Shown here piece by piece: positions 44,581 to 55,051 of a stretch of DNA of 64,000 nucleotides. The notes under the pieces were generated by a model. That model was not told the DNA's origin. It searched no databases and saw only the letters and a program-made list of their open reading frames with translations. The position numbers and the translations under genes are program-made. This DNA is from Rhynchonema sp. JSB1_4. Taxonomy: Eukaryota; Nematoda; Chromadorea; Monhysterida; Xyalidae. The stretch lies in contig JASAMV010005825.1 in NCBI GenBank assembly GCA_030248065.1, positions 1 through 64,000 on the forward strand. The letters run 5' to 3'. The first letter of the stretch is position 1, and every line of letters starts with the position of its first letter.

Positions 44581-45510
44581 TCAAACAGCATCCAAAAGCA
44601 GCACAGCATCATTGAGCCAATAATACGCCTGCGTGGCGTCACCCTGACACAAATAAGGCAGTTTGGTCCATTTGATCACTCGAAAACCAGCCGGTTCAAG
44701 CACCCTCTCAACGATATCCGTAACTTGATGCTCAAAATCTGGCCCCAATACAGCTAGACTCTCATCCAGACCCTTGCTGAATTCGCTGAATTGACTGAAA
44801 GGCAGCACAAAGGCCAAAAGCACGGGAATGCGATGTTCCAAAGCGACGCGATGCAACTCGGATAGCAAATGATACGGTTTGGGATGTCGGTCGAGCAAAT
44901 TCAGACAAGAAATCAGTCTGCATTGACGAAGTATCGATTGATCGGTCGCCCATTTGTCGATTTCCATAATCGAATATCCCCTCTGCCGCAGTCTGTACTG
45001 CATCGGGATGGATGGCTCGGTCACATAGACCCTGCCGTCACCAAACATGGGCGCCAGCATGGCCGTCACCTCGCCGTCGCCGGCTCCAAGATCGAGCAGA
45101 GCTGTTCTTTCATTCGAATCACCCCGATTTGAACCGTATTTCGTTTGATATTGGATCAAAACCGGCTGTAGGAATTCGTTAAGATGGTCGGATGAGAAGA
45201 TGAACATTTGTCCACGATTCAGAATGCCATTTATGGACGTTTTCGTGAGCACAACACTCAAAATCGCACTTGCCACCGAATACCAAAGTTGGAGACAGAC
45301 TGAGTCGGCGACAGCAGTTGAATCGTCGAGAAATTGTTCGGTGGCCGAATCGAAATTCAATTGATGAAATTTTGAGCACAATTCTTTCGAAGGCAGGCGA
45401 TCCAGCTCAACCTGGTACCATTTTGAGCGGTCGAATTTGGCCAAATTGGCGTCGTTTTGCTGCCGAGTGTCGATCAGCTGCAACAGTTTCTGGCCTCGCG
45501 TCGTCGACAT
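44581..45510 (-). CDS. METTL9/DREV-type protein-histidine N-pros-methyltransferase, intronless
   Basis: A single open frame of 309 aa, starting MSTTRGQKLLQLIDTRQQ and ending NDAVLLLDAV. The family uses S-adenosylmethionine to methylate the pros nitrogen of histidine in HxH motifs of target proteins. Visible landmarks are the SAM-binding LLDLGAGDGEVT, the second acidic strand VTEPSIPMQYRLRQRGY, the family signature ISCLNLLDR, VLLAFVLPF, and the C-terminal KLPYLCQGD with YYWLNDAV. Length is close to human METTL9 (318 aa). The frame stays open 55 codons upstream, but the chosen ATG gives the usual N-terminus. Every other gene here has several introns, so absence of introns may indicate a retrocopy that stayed intact. 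Confidence 0.92.
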   Translation of the reverse strand: MSTTRGQKLLQLIDTRQQNDANLAKFDRSKWYQVELDRLPSKELCSKFHQLNFDSATEQFLDDSTAVADSVCLQLWYSVASAILSVVLTKTSINGILNRGQMFIFSSDHLNEFLQPVLIQYQTKYGSNRGDSNERTALLDLGAGDGEVTAMLAPMFGDGRVYVTEPSIPMQYRLRQRGYSIMEIDKWATDQSILRQCRLISCLNLLDRHPKPYHLLSELHRVALEHRIPVLLAFVLPFSQFSEFSKGLDESLAVLGPDFEHQVTDIVERVLEPAGFRVIKWTKLPYLCQGDATQAYYWLNDAVLLLDAV

Positions 45511-45996
45511 ATCTGGAAGAGTTGAGAAGAATGGCCATTTGTGCCCAAATAAACCACAGTTGAGAATACAGCACGAACAGTTCGTTACGAGTGAAACATT
45601 TTTCTGCCTGGCCCGTGAAAGCGTCACGACAGCTGGCTGGTAAAGCAAACATAAATACATATATGCACACAGCACACCACAGCGCTCACTGTGACTACAG
45701 GACTGCCCATGTACGTGAGAAAACAGTGTACCATATAAGGTATACGCACCCTAGCTGCCTACGGTTATGAGAAACTGGTTACATGAACTGACACCATCAC
45801 CAAAATACGCAAACGGCTAGCCATTTCGGGGAACAGAAATAATTTGAAAAGTGGTGTACGTACTCAAACAATGTTGAAAGAAATACCAATCCAAACATGA
45901 ACAACCAGAACATGAAGTTTCGGATAATGGCCCTTGAGGGTGCACGGTTCGGTTGCACGCGCTTGGAAGAAGTGAACATAACGAAAGGGAACAAAA

Positions 45997-46354
45997 TGGT
46001 AAATGGTGGTACACGGAAGTGACGGACAATCACCAACCCACCATCCGTTCTGGACTGTTGACAATATGGACTGATCCCAATATGCGCCCTCTGAGCCCGA
46101 CATTTGTCGTTTGACGAGGACGAGGATTAATGCATAATTTTCAGTTCTGTTAACATGTCCTGTGATTTGTCCTGATGTCCGTGATCTTTCTCTCTCCTTG
46201 GCGCTTTTTGTAGCTTTTATTTGCTGTGGTTTTGTTATAACCAGTGTTGTAACTATTTTCATTTCCGTAATTGTCCCACCCGGTCTTGTAACTGTGCTTC
46301 TATCACTAATTTACGTGCATGGTTTTATGCGTCACTGAGAGCAATAAACCAACC
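45997..46354 (+). mobile_element. Short retroposon copy, 358 bp
   Basis: A perfect 13-bp duplication AAAGGGAACAAAA lies at 45984-45996 and 46355-46367. The 3' end is GAGCAATAAACCAACC. It matches the minus-strand copy 22909-23368 over its whole length but lacks the first 100 bp of that copy. It lies upstream of the serine protease gene. Confidence 0.85.
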
Positions 46355-46537
46355 AAAGGGAACAAAACGTTTTGAAACATGTCGGCAGTGTAGTGTATGC
46401 TCCAATTTACAATTAGTTACACGCAAACTAAAAGTCACCACGTGCGTATTAGGACGAAGCAAACCAGTTCATGACGTTACTGGTTGAATTTTTTAACCTC
46501 AAAGTTAAAACTGCTTCCTGAGTTTCATTATGCCAAA

Positions 46538-47756
46538 ATGTTACGCAGCATCACAGGCATAATTTTCTTTCTATTACAATTCCAAGTGCCTGTCACTGTG
46601 CAACTCCGCACACAAAACAACGAGAACTGTGGATTTTTGAACTTCACAACTTCCCTGATCTACAAAGGCAACCCTGTACCTCAAGGCCAGCATAAATGGC
46701 TCGTCAACTTTCGTCCCAAGGACGGTTCGAAACGTTTGACATGTGCGGGTGCTAAAATCGCCGATAATCTAGTGCTCACAGTCAGACACTGTTTCCAAGA
46801 GAAGATACAAGATGGATATTATGGGTAAGTGGCAGCTGATAACAAACTACACACATATACAGACACAACGAGGCCAGATTGTGAGCCTTCGTTCTTGTTA
46901 TCATGCCCATGTGCGCGCACTGGGTGTCCAAATGGAGCAAAGGGGAAAATCTTCTGACTTGACTTTAATTGAACTGCAGGATCACTGACCCGAAGTCGCT
47001 TTGGGTATATTATGGCACTCACCATCTCAATGGACCACAAAGTGACGGTATAAGAGTGCCAATCGATACAATACACATGTGTGCGTATGCAGATCTGGCG
47101 CTGGTCACAACACAAGGCTCAGGTCCTATCTGTTGCTAGTATATTCTGACACACAGAAATTCTTCTGGGTTACTGAACTCAGATGTTTCAGTGACCAGCA
47201 TCCCAAACCTCTGTCTACCATGTGGCACTGACGCATTTGAGCCACAAGCCAACGAACAATGTCTGGTAATTGGATGGGGCTATGATGAAGGTGCGTGAGA
47301 GAATGAAGCGGAAATTTTGAAACAAAATGAGAAAATCAGACTATAAGCTACGAAACAAACACATGAAATCTGAGAAAACAAACTTAGTGCAACGTAGAGG
47401 GCACCAGGCAAGGCAGAAAAGCGAGATAATAAAAATGAAGCGGCAGTGTATGGACAGACAGATAAGAGGTGCGGCGTCCTGCGAAAACAACAAATTTATT
47501 CTCGGTATATAGCCTGTTCGCTCTTCACAGCTTATCAGCCATCTAACGTACCTCGTCAAGCCAAAGTTCGTGTCAACAGCAACAACTACTGCCAGAAGCA
47601 CAGTCGAATTGCCAATTATGATGACTCGATGCTTTGTGCCGGCACCAGAGGCACTCCGAATGCCTGTTGGGTAAGTAAACTGAAAAAGTATTTGAAATTT
47701 GTTGGTAATAACCGGCAATACTAGCAGCATGGTGTGCTGCACCACCGATGTGAACG
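46538..47756 (+). pseudogene. Trypsin-like serine protease, decayed 3' end
   Basis: Exons are 46538-46824, 46980-47122, 47183-47290 and 47531-47670, phases matching. The N-terminus MLRSITGIIFFLLQFQVPVT is a signal peptide. An S1 fold follows: LTCAGAKIADNLVL, the histidine in TVRHC (for TAAHC), the aspartate in ADLALV, LCLPC, CLVIGWGYDEG and DDSMLCAGTRG. After ACW at the next donor, the only matching sequence is 47725-47756, coding SMVCCTTDVNG in another frame. The block for the catalytic serine (GDSGGP) is absent, and no C-terminal WI-type exon was found before the neighbouring gene. It is therefore a pseudogene or, less likely, an inactive serine protease homologue. Confidence 0.75.
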
Positions 47757-48050
47757 GTAAGAATAACTCGTATCGGCACGGGAAGAAACAAGGTGGCGTT
47801 TTTTATTTGGTTAGCAAACGCGCTAAACACATAATAACTTGGTCAATACAATCTAAAATAAATAAGAGCAATACCTTGCGAAAACATGAATATCCCTGAG
47901 CAAAATTTCATCAATCAAAACCAGAAACTTGAAAGCTTGACGAAAATATACCCGCAAACTCTCCAAACAATGCAGAGAAAGATCTAAATCACAACATCTG
48001 AACGAAACTCAGTAAAAGTGATGGAAAACGATCAAATCATATCAAATGCC

Positions 48051-49913
48051 CTAGTCTTCGACTAAGCACAACGCCGACATCGGTGTGTGCGTGGCAGCAC
48101 CGTTGCTCCACAGCACATAGCAGCACACACCCTTGTCGACATGTGGCTGTTTCACATCTTCTAGCTGAAACACACAGAAAAATGTTACAGTATGTCAAGC
48201 TCTGCTAATTTTGAGCATCCCACAGATGCCGATACTGAATAGCCATGGGAACAAGCATGATAAAATTGGTCACCGAGCGTGATGCTACTTCGAACGGTTC
48301 AAATAAGCCGTGTGCAAAATCAATTGTCGTCACTTTGAAAGACCGAACGATTTCAGCCTTGGGCATCTATATCACCAAACGAAATCGTGCTAACCATAAC
48401 TCACGCGCACTGTAACGCTTGTGATCACGATGCAAGAAACGATGTACAAGTGTCCCCAAAATATCAACCGATCGACTAACATCCTCGTGTTTGACGACTC
48501 CATTAACAGTGCGCATGGCGTGCATCACCACCGCCTCCCATTGTTGCACACTGTTGTCGCATGATGGGGCATAGGCTTTGTTCTGTACGTAGTAGTTGGA
48601 CGCACCTTTGTAGCCGCACGTGTAGCAGATACCGTACATCTGCTTGGCCTGGTCGCGATTCTGCACCTCTGCAACATACAATAAACTTTTAGGTATTTTA
48701 TCACGGCAGCAAGCATGAAGCAAGTCATCATTGAAAACTGATCGGAAATCGGCACACTTCAAAGATACTGCATTGGCTGAGCAGCAGGACAGACAACAGT
48801 AGGCCGCTCATCAGCCGGATGCATGCAACAATACGTTGTGATCTCGTGAAACATTAAAACCACGAACCATAAACCGACGGCAACGTATAACCAGCGCCCG
48901 ACAGCCCGCTGCGAATGCAGGCACGTGCGAAACAATGCCAGAATTGTTTGATTGCAGCTGAAATAGTTGTAGAATGATGCCCATTGTCGTGAAATAAATT
49001 TTCTCACAACAAGACAAAACAATTTTCGAAAGATTGTTGACCTGGTTTCCACATGACGTGGTCGTCAGCTCTGAACATTGGCACAGTCGGTGATTTGATG
49101 ATGGACGCACTGTTCGTGGACAGACGAATAGCGGCCAACATCGAGCTCATTTGGTAGAACTGAATCAGATCTCTGTCTGGTTGTCGCGTGAAAAGTATTA
49201 CGAGCAAATCTCATGTCGATGATGAATGTAATGACGACTGTGACAAAAGTCAAAGTTCCGAAGCGACCTGTGTATTTGACGGGGCCAAATCAATGGATTG
49301 GAATGACGATTGCGAAACGTTTTGATTACCGACTCGGAAACAACTATCACCGCCAAAATGGGCACGAGTGGCATCACAACCTCTGAACATCACACAAACC
49401 AAAGTCTGTAAATTGTACAATTGACCCAAACATGCCCACCCTCGCCGCACCTCGGCCTCAATCTCCAGCAGTTTCATCAGTGTCGCATCATTCCTTGGCA
49501 GGGCCCGTTCACCATTGCGCATATAATTGAGAATGTGACCGAACACGTCGCCGTCGCGATCGATAAACAGCTCGTCGTTGGCGTTGCGATCTTTAGAATC
49601 GATCGGCGATCTGGCGAAAGTTGAATTATTAAAACCTGGCCCAAAATTGGTGCCAGGGGCACCTAAAACTGCTGTTTAAGTTATTTTGTCCCCTATTTAT
49701 GTGCCAGAACGTCTTCTCAGCACCTAAAAATCGCAGGTGGCACGGCGCGTCTCGTTTGCAAAAAAAACCAGAAGCGAAGGCAAAGAAAGGAACACACTTG
49801 ACCAATCTTGCCACCATGTTATTCGGGTCAGCCATCAAAGTCCCACGCGTCGTTTCGTAATGACGACCACCGACATTCAAACGGACGTGATCATAGCCAT
49901 TCACCACACTCAT
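48051..49913 (-). CDS. KCTD-like BTB/T1 domain protein, copy 1 (261 aa)
   Basis: Minus-strand exons are 49798-49913, 49451-49610, 49042-49159, 48868-48957, 48481-48668 and 48051-48164 (TAG), all in phase. The BTB (T1) domain begins VRLNVGGRHYETTRGTLMAD and continues FIDRDGDVFGHILNYMRNGE. FYQMSSMLAAIRLST follows, then a conserved C-terminal part: MYGICYTCGYKG, MHAMRTVNGVV and CCYVLWSNGAATHTP. KCTD proteins often act as adaptors for cullin-3 ubiquitin ligases or as channel partners; which applies is unknown. This is the most diverged copy: shorter exon 4, longer last exon, donor AA|GTGTGT in exon 1. ATG at 49911-49913; upstream in-frame ATGs exist. Confidence 0.85.
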
Positions 49914-50946
49914 TGTTGCTAGAGTTCGTAATGGGTTGATTGTGATCAAAATGGAGCTGTAGGATCTGAAAGTCGTTCACATAGATTCACACAGAATGGA
50001 ATGCCGATGAAAATTAACATAAATTTTCGTCCACAATCAAAAAATTACTTAAATCACATGGTAATTGCCAGCTGGAACTGGAAATCGGACGGAAACCACC
50101 ACCAGACGATTCCGACTACACACAGTTTTCACTTTTTCAATTTCATCGAGCCACACAAACAGTGAAATGGACGGGAAAGATAAAAAAAGACGTTCATGAC
50201 CATTGTTCTGCAACCTAGACCGTACTAAAGTAAAAATTGCATCATATGAGCACTCAAAACAAAGCAATAACAATAGATCAAAAAAACAAATTAAATCCCA
50301 CAGGACCGGAATCAAGAATAAATTATTCTAAAAAGGCACCCAAAATACGCATATTTTACACAGCTGCTTAGTCTTCAATCTTACACAGCGCAAACTTTGG
50401 TGTATGGGTCGTCGCACCGTTGCTCCAGCGAACGTTGCAGCACAAGACCTGTGGAAAGGAAAAAGCAAATTGGTTAAAAATTAAAAGCAAATTGATAACA
50501 AAAATTAAAATGTTGGAAAAAAGTACGAAGCTCAATTTGGTTGGGCGGTTGTGATGTGATTCACGAATTTAAATCGGGCTCTGCCGTTGCCACTGATGGC
50601 GATGCTGACCGAAACTAAACGCCATGGCGCGATTACAAACAAAGGCATGAACACCGGCACACCTCGGCCTCATATTCACCCTCGACGACGCCTTTGACAG
50701 TGCGCATTGCTTGCATCACAGCTGGCGACCACTGTTCCTGACTGTTGTCACCCGTCGGCGCGTACAGTTAGTCTTTAGTGTAGTAACTGCCAAAACCGAT
50801 CGTACCGCATGTGTAACAGATGTCGTACAGGAATCGACCATTGACCCTCGGTTGCACTTCTGGAACACCGGGATGAATTCGTCGCATTTCCTATCCCAAT
50901 CAATGACAGGTATGCACTTTGCTGCCATGGTCGGGTCGGGCTTTGT

Positions 50947-51119
50947 TGGTTGGTTTATTGCGTCGCCACCCCTCAGAAATACACAACAGAAGAAGGTTAA
51001 ATGGAAGAAGCATAAATACAAGACCGGGTGCGAAATTTACCGACATGAAAATAAATAAAAAAACAGGGTGAGTAAGGTACGGAATTAAAATATAAATACA
51101 AAACCGGTACAGGAAAATC
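50947..51119 (-). mobile_element. Short retroposon, diverged subfamily, 173 bp
   Basis: A perfect 13-bp duplication GGTCGGGCTTTGT lies at 50934-50946 and 51120-51132. On the minus strand it ends GCAATAAACCAACCA. It shares GCATAAATACAAGACCGGG-type core with 12070-12205. It lies in intron 4 of KCTD copy 2. Confidence 0.8.
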
Positions 51120-52109
51120 GGTCGGGCTTTGTCGTGTAATGCAAAATGGGTTGGGCCATATCTTGCGATTTTGTTGTTTCCACCAGCGTGCAAAAGTTGC
51201 TCCCATGTCAGCTATGAGAATTTTTTAAGCTGGTCGAAATCACAGGAACAGCGAAATCGAAGCATATGAGCCAACTCTTTTTCACCCCCGACTGACTACA
51301 CCCGACCCGACGATGCCAGCAAAGTACATACCGGCCAAATGTAAAGGCAAACTACGCGAACACGAGCCCGATTTCGAAGGTGGTGTGGATTCAAAACGAA
51401 TAGAAAGAGAAAATCATCATGCTCCACTTTTGTATTCTTCAACGTGTAACATTTCCCAAATCAGCAGCCACGTCAGAATGTTTCACCATTCGGCCAGCTG
51501 CGAAATCGAGCTCATGTTGGTGTAGCTTGCCTTTTTACTACATTTATGCGCCTTGGGATTCAATCTTCCATTGCAAAACAGCCACAAGCTTCTCCGCTTG
51601 GCTGATGTCTCCGCAGTGATTCCCGTGTGGGTGGTGAGCCACTGCCACTTTGAAAAAACCTAACCGTAAACTGATGGCAACGCGTAGACACGACCGTCAG
51701 GCAATTCTTGGCGAATCAATGCGCGCGCAAACCCTGGCCAGTAGTCCTTGATCACATCTGCAATTCGAGGCCGGTCTTCGGTCTTGATCAGGTTTTGGCC
51801 CAGGGCGTGGATTGATGTCTGGCAGACGCCCAAAGGAAACAAACACGACGAAGGCCGAAACACCAACTTAGAAACTTCCGTGCATCCCAAGTTGGTTGTT
51901 CGGCTTTTGACGTCTAACCTGGTTTCCACATGACTATATCGTCCGCACTAAACATCGGCACAGTTGGTGATTTGATGCTCGAAGCACTGGTGATGGACAG
52001 GCGAATAGCGGACACCATAGAGGTCATTTGGTAGAACTGCACAAACGAAAATACAAGGTAGAAAAGCCCCGAGCGAAGTGACGACAACATTCAAAAACCA
52101 CTTTCGTAA

Positions 52110-52958
52110 GGGCGCGCCCATGTAGGCCAGGGCCAGGGCCGGGGCCGGGGCCATGAAAAATAATCTATGTCCGAGGCCCTGGCCCCGGCCCTGGCCTAAT
52201 GGGCGCACCGACAGGGCCGGGGCCGGGGCCGGGGCCGGTGCGAAACATTTTTCTGGATAGGCGACGTTAGAACTACAGGGTTGTCAATAATCCAACATCG
52301 GTTTCGTATACATATGCAGCTGTGCGTGTGTGTTCGTGTTGGGTGTGCTGTTGCCTGATGTATCAAGGGCACGGTCATTTTGGGGTTTTATTTAGGTTAT
52401 GCATATGTATTTGTTCAAGCAAATTAATATAAAGCGCTTTATTCTTAAAATACTGGCTGATGAAAAGTCACCAGATGACATAAATTTTTTGAGCAACCAC
52501 AGTAAACGACATGTCTGCGCGAAATTCGAGTAACCTATAACTCAACCAATCAGCGAAACGCGCACGTCGTGTATGTGCACGGTCAAAAGCAAACTGTATG
52601 TGTGTAATTGCAGGTAGAAACTCAGTGTTTTGTCAACCATATTTCAAACTGCAGCCCGAATTTGCAATTTACAAAAAAACACAATATAGCCATGCCCTTG
52701 ATAAATCAGGCAGTAGCGCACCCAACGCGAACACACACGCACAGCTGCATATACGAAACCAATGTTGGATTATGGACAACCCTGCAGTTGAAACGTCGCC
52801 TATCCAGAAAAATGTTTCGCACCGGCCCCGGCCCTGGCCCCGGCCCCGGCCCTGTCGGTGCGCCCATGTAGGCCAGGGCCGGGGCCAGGGCCTCGGACAT
52901 AGATTATTTTTTATGGCCCCGGCCCCGGCCCTGGCCCTGGCCTACATGGGCGCGCCCT
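52110..52958. repeat. Inverted repeat with GGGGCC/GGCCCC hexanucleotide arrays
   Basis: The left arm starts AGGGCGCGCCCATGTAGGCC and the right arm ends with its complement at 52958. Both arms carry GGGGCC and GGCCAGGGCC arrays (near 52130-52240 and 52820-52940) and a shared segment with TTTTCTGGATAGGCGACGTT. The arms are about 265 bp and the spacer about 310 bp. The TAA flank on both sides may be a target duplication. It lies in intron 2 of KCTD copy 2. Confidence 0.85.
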
Positions 52959-53262
52959 AAGTTTGTTTCTGAAGATTGGGTCCCAGCTGAACGCAAGCAC
53001 AAACTATTGAACTGCACCTGCGCTTCATTCAGCAGTTGATCCAACAGCATCTCATCATTTATTGTCACCATTTTTCCATCACGAAGGAAGTCGAGCACGT
53101 GCACGAACAGGTCGCCGTTGCGGTCAATGAAATACTCGCTGGTTGACGCGTCGTTGCTCCAGCTGACAAAAAAACAAGTTGGTGGAATAAAACAAAACTC
53201 TGGTACGTTCGACCAGACATGTGTGTCACGACTTTTGGCAACAACGAACTCTACCGTCACAA

Positions 53263-53396
53263 CAGTGGTGTAGCTACCCAGGCGGGGCGGCAACCACACC
53301 ACCCAAAAGCGGGGGACACCACACCAGCAGGGGGGACGGGGGAAAAAAACACCCCAAAACCCCCACCCCCCCACCCCCCCCCCAGCCACACCATTG
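53263..53396. mobile_element. hAT-type MITE, 134 bp
   Basis: The ends are CAGTGGTGTAGCTACCC and the imperfect complement AGCCACACCATTG. A perfect 8-bp duplication CGTCACAA lies at 53255-53262 and 53397-53404. A third CGTCACAA follows the adjacent retroposon. Confidence 0.8.
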
Positions 53397-53406
53397 CGTC
53401 ACAATA

Positions 53407-53749
53407 TGCTAAATGGTGGCACACGGAAGTGACGGACAATCACCAACCCACCATCTGTTCTGGACTGTTGACAATATGGACTGATGCCAATATGCGCCCT
53501 CTGAGCCCGACATTTGTCGTTTGACGAGGATTAATGCATAATTTTCAGCTCTGTTAACATGTCCTGTGCTCTTCCGTGGTCTTTCTCTCTCCTTGGCGCT
53601 TTTCGTAGCTTTTATTTGCTGTGGTTTTATAACCAGTGTTGTAACTATTTTCATTTCCGTAATAGTCCCACCCGGTCTTGTAACTGTGCTTCTATCACTA
53701 ATTTACGTGCATGGTTTTATGCGTCACTGAGAGCAATAAACCAACCAAC
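53407..53749 (+). mobile_element. Short retroposon copy, 343 bp
   Basis: Flanked by CGTCACAATA (53397-53406 and 53750-53759). It begins TGCTAAATGGTGGCACACGG, 5'-truncated like 45997-46354, and ends AATAAACCAACCAAC. It lies in intron 1 of KCTD copy 2. Confidence 0.82.
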
Positions 53750-54544
53750 CGTCACAATAACAAAGTGTGTAACACAAGACAAATTATTGTCATCAAACCT
53801 GCACATTTTTGCCAACATACTGTCGGGATCAGCCATCAAGGTTGTGCGCGTGGTTTCGAACACTCGACCACCGACATTCAGACGAATGCGATCTTTGGCG
53901 TTCATTGTTGGCAGGATTGGTGATCGTGGATTGACAGGGGGAAAGCTCTTGAACAGATATTCACTCGAATAAATAAATCGTGAATAAATCCCAAGTGAAG
54001 TGGTGTACTGCACTGCATTTCGTGTGCACATGTGGAATAAAACCATGATTATCAAACTTATGCTCTCGCCATAATTTGTTCACCATGAGAAAAATTTATT
54101 CACGACAAAGACAAACGATAGTGACAAGGACCAACCGCCAACATCACGCGAAAACTGAGACTAAATTCGGGCACCAACAAATTCAGGTGTTTGGCTGAAT
54201 GAAAACTGGGGATTGGGCACCAAAATAAATGCGGGCAGATGACAGGTAACAGCAGAGCTGTGCAAATGTAATATTTGAATCGTATTATTATCTTGGGAAC
54301 CACTATCCTGCAATATAAATACTACAGCGTTAAAAAAACTTTGCAACCCTTGATTTTTTGGCAAGAAGAACAAATTCTTACATAAAATACAATGGGTCTG
54401 AACAGATCTGAGAAAATCAAAAACCTTCATGAAACCGATTAGAAGCAGCGAGACAATAAAAACGATCACAGTGAAAAAGTAAAATTCACAGCCCGACAAC
54501 CCGTAAATACCAAGAATAATAACCATGAGTGGAATAGTTGCGAC

Positions 54545-55001
54545 CAGGGTTGGGCAAAAAAAACGACGGCGTTTTTCTTAAAAAAACGACGTTTGAAAAA
54601 AACGACTTTTTCGTTTTTTTAATTCCTGAATTTCCTTGCTTTTTCAGGGAAAGTACCCTGATTTTCAAGGAAAATCAATTTTTTGTCCCATTTTTTTCCA
54701 AAAATTTTCGACCAATTTTTACTTTGTCGAGAAAAGTCGAAATACGGAATTTGACTTTCAATGATGACCCCGGCCAAAGTTGGTCCCATGATGCGGGTCT
54801 GATATGGGATCGCTAGAAAAGGGTTGAAACCCGTTTATTTTGCTTCAGAACACATAGAATTACTTCATTTAACCACGTTTTGTTCCCAACATGAGCGTTT
54901 TCCAATTTTTTTGGGGCATATTTTGGTCATCTGGGCGTTTAAGAAAACGTTTTTTTGAAAAAACGATTTTTTGAAAAAAAAACGTTTTTTGCCCAACCCT
55001 G
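54545..55001. mobile_element. hAT-type MITE, 457 bp
   Basis: The terminal repeats are CAGGGTTGGGCAAAAA and TTTTTGCCCAACCCTG. The 8-bp duplication GTTGCGAC is perfect (54537-54544 and 55002-55009). It is nearly identical to 20255-20750, including GATGACCCCGGCCAAAGTTG in its centre. It ends 50 bp downstream of the KCTD copy 3 stop codon, so it is probably in or near its 3' UTR. Confidence 0.93.
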
Positions 55002-55051
55002 GTTGCGACAGGATCTTGTATCATATTATACAGTATACCGAGTTGCTTGGT

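Larger units (their letters stand above)
50368..53905 (-). pseudogene. KCTD-like BTB gene, copy 2, with in-frame stop
   Basis: Exons are 53799-53905, 53018-53162, 51919-52036, 51665-51757, 50663-50859 and 50368-50448. Lengths and phases match copy 3 except for deletions in exons 2 and 5. The BTB part is intact (RLNVGGRVFETTRTTLMADP; EYFIDRNGDLFVHVLDFLRD). In exon 5 the run YYTKD is followed by TAA (50768-50770), where copy 3 has AAA. The stop removes about 60 C-terminal residues, including AMRTVKGVV and the last exon. All splice sites and the downstream frame remain good, so the loss looks recent, or the read contains one error. A truncated BTB protein could still be made. Confidence 0.8.

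Noticed and set aside
52598..53389. ORFs with GP/RPRP repeats around the GGGGCC array
   Set aside because: They are translations of the hexanucleotide repeat; only the BTB exon at 53018-53162 within the minus-strand frame is real.
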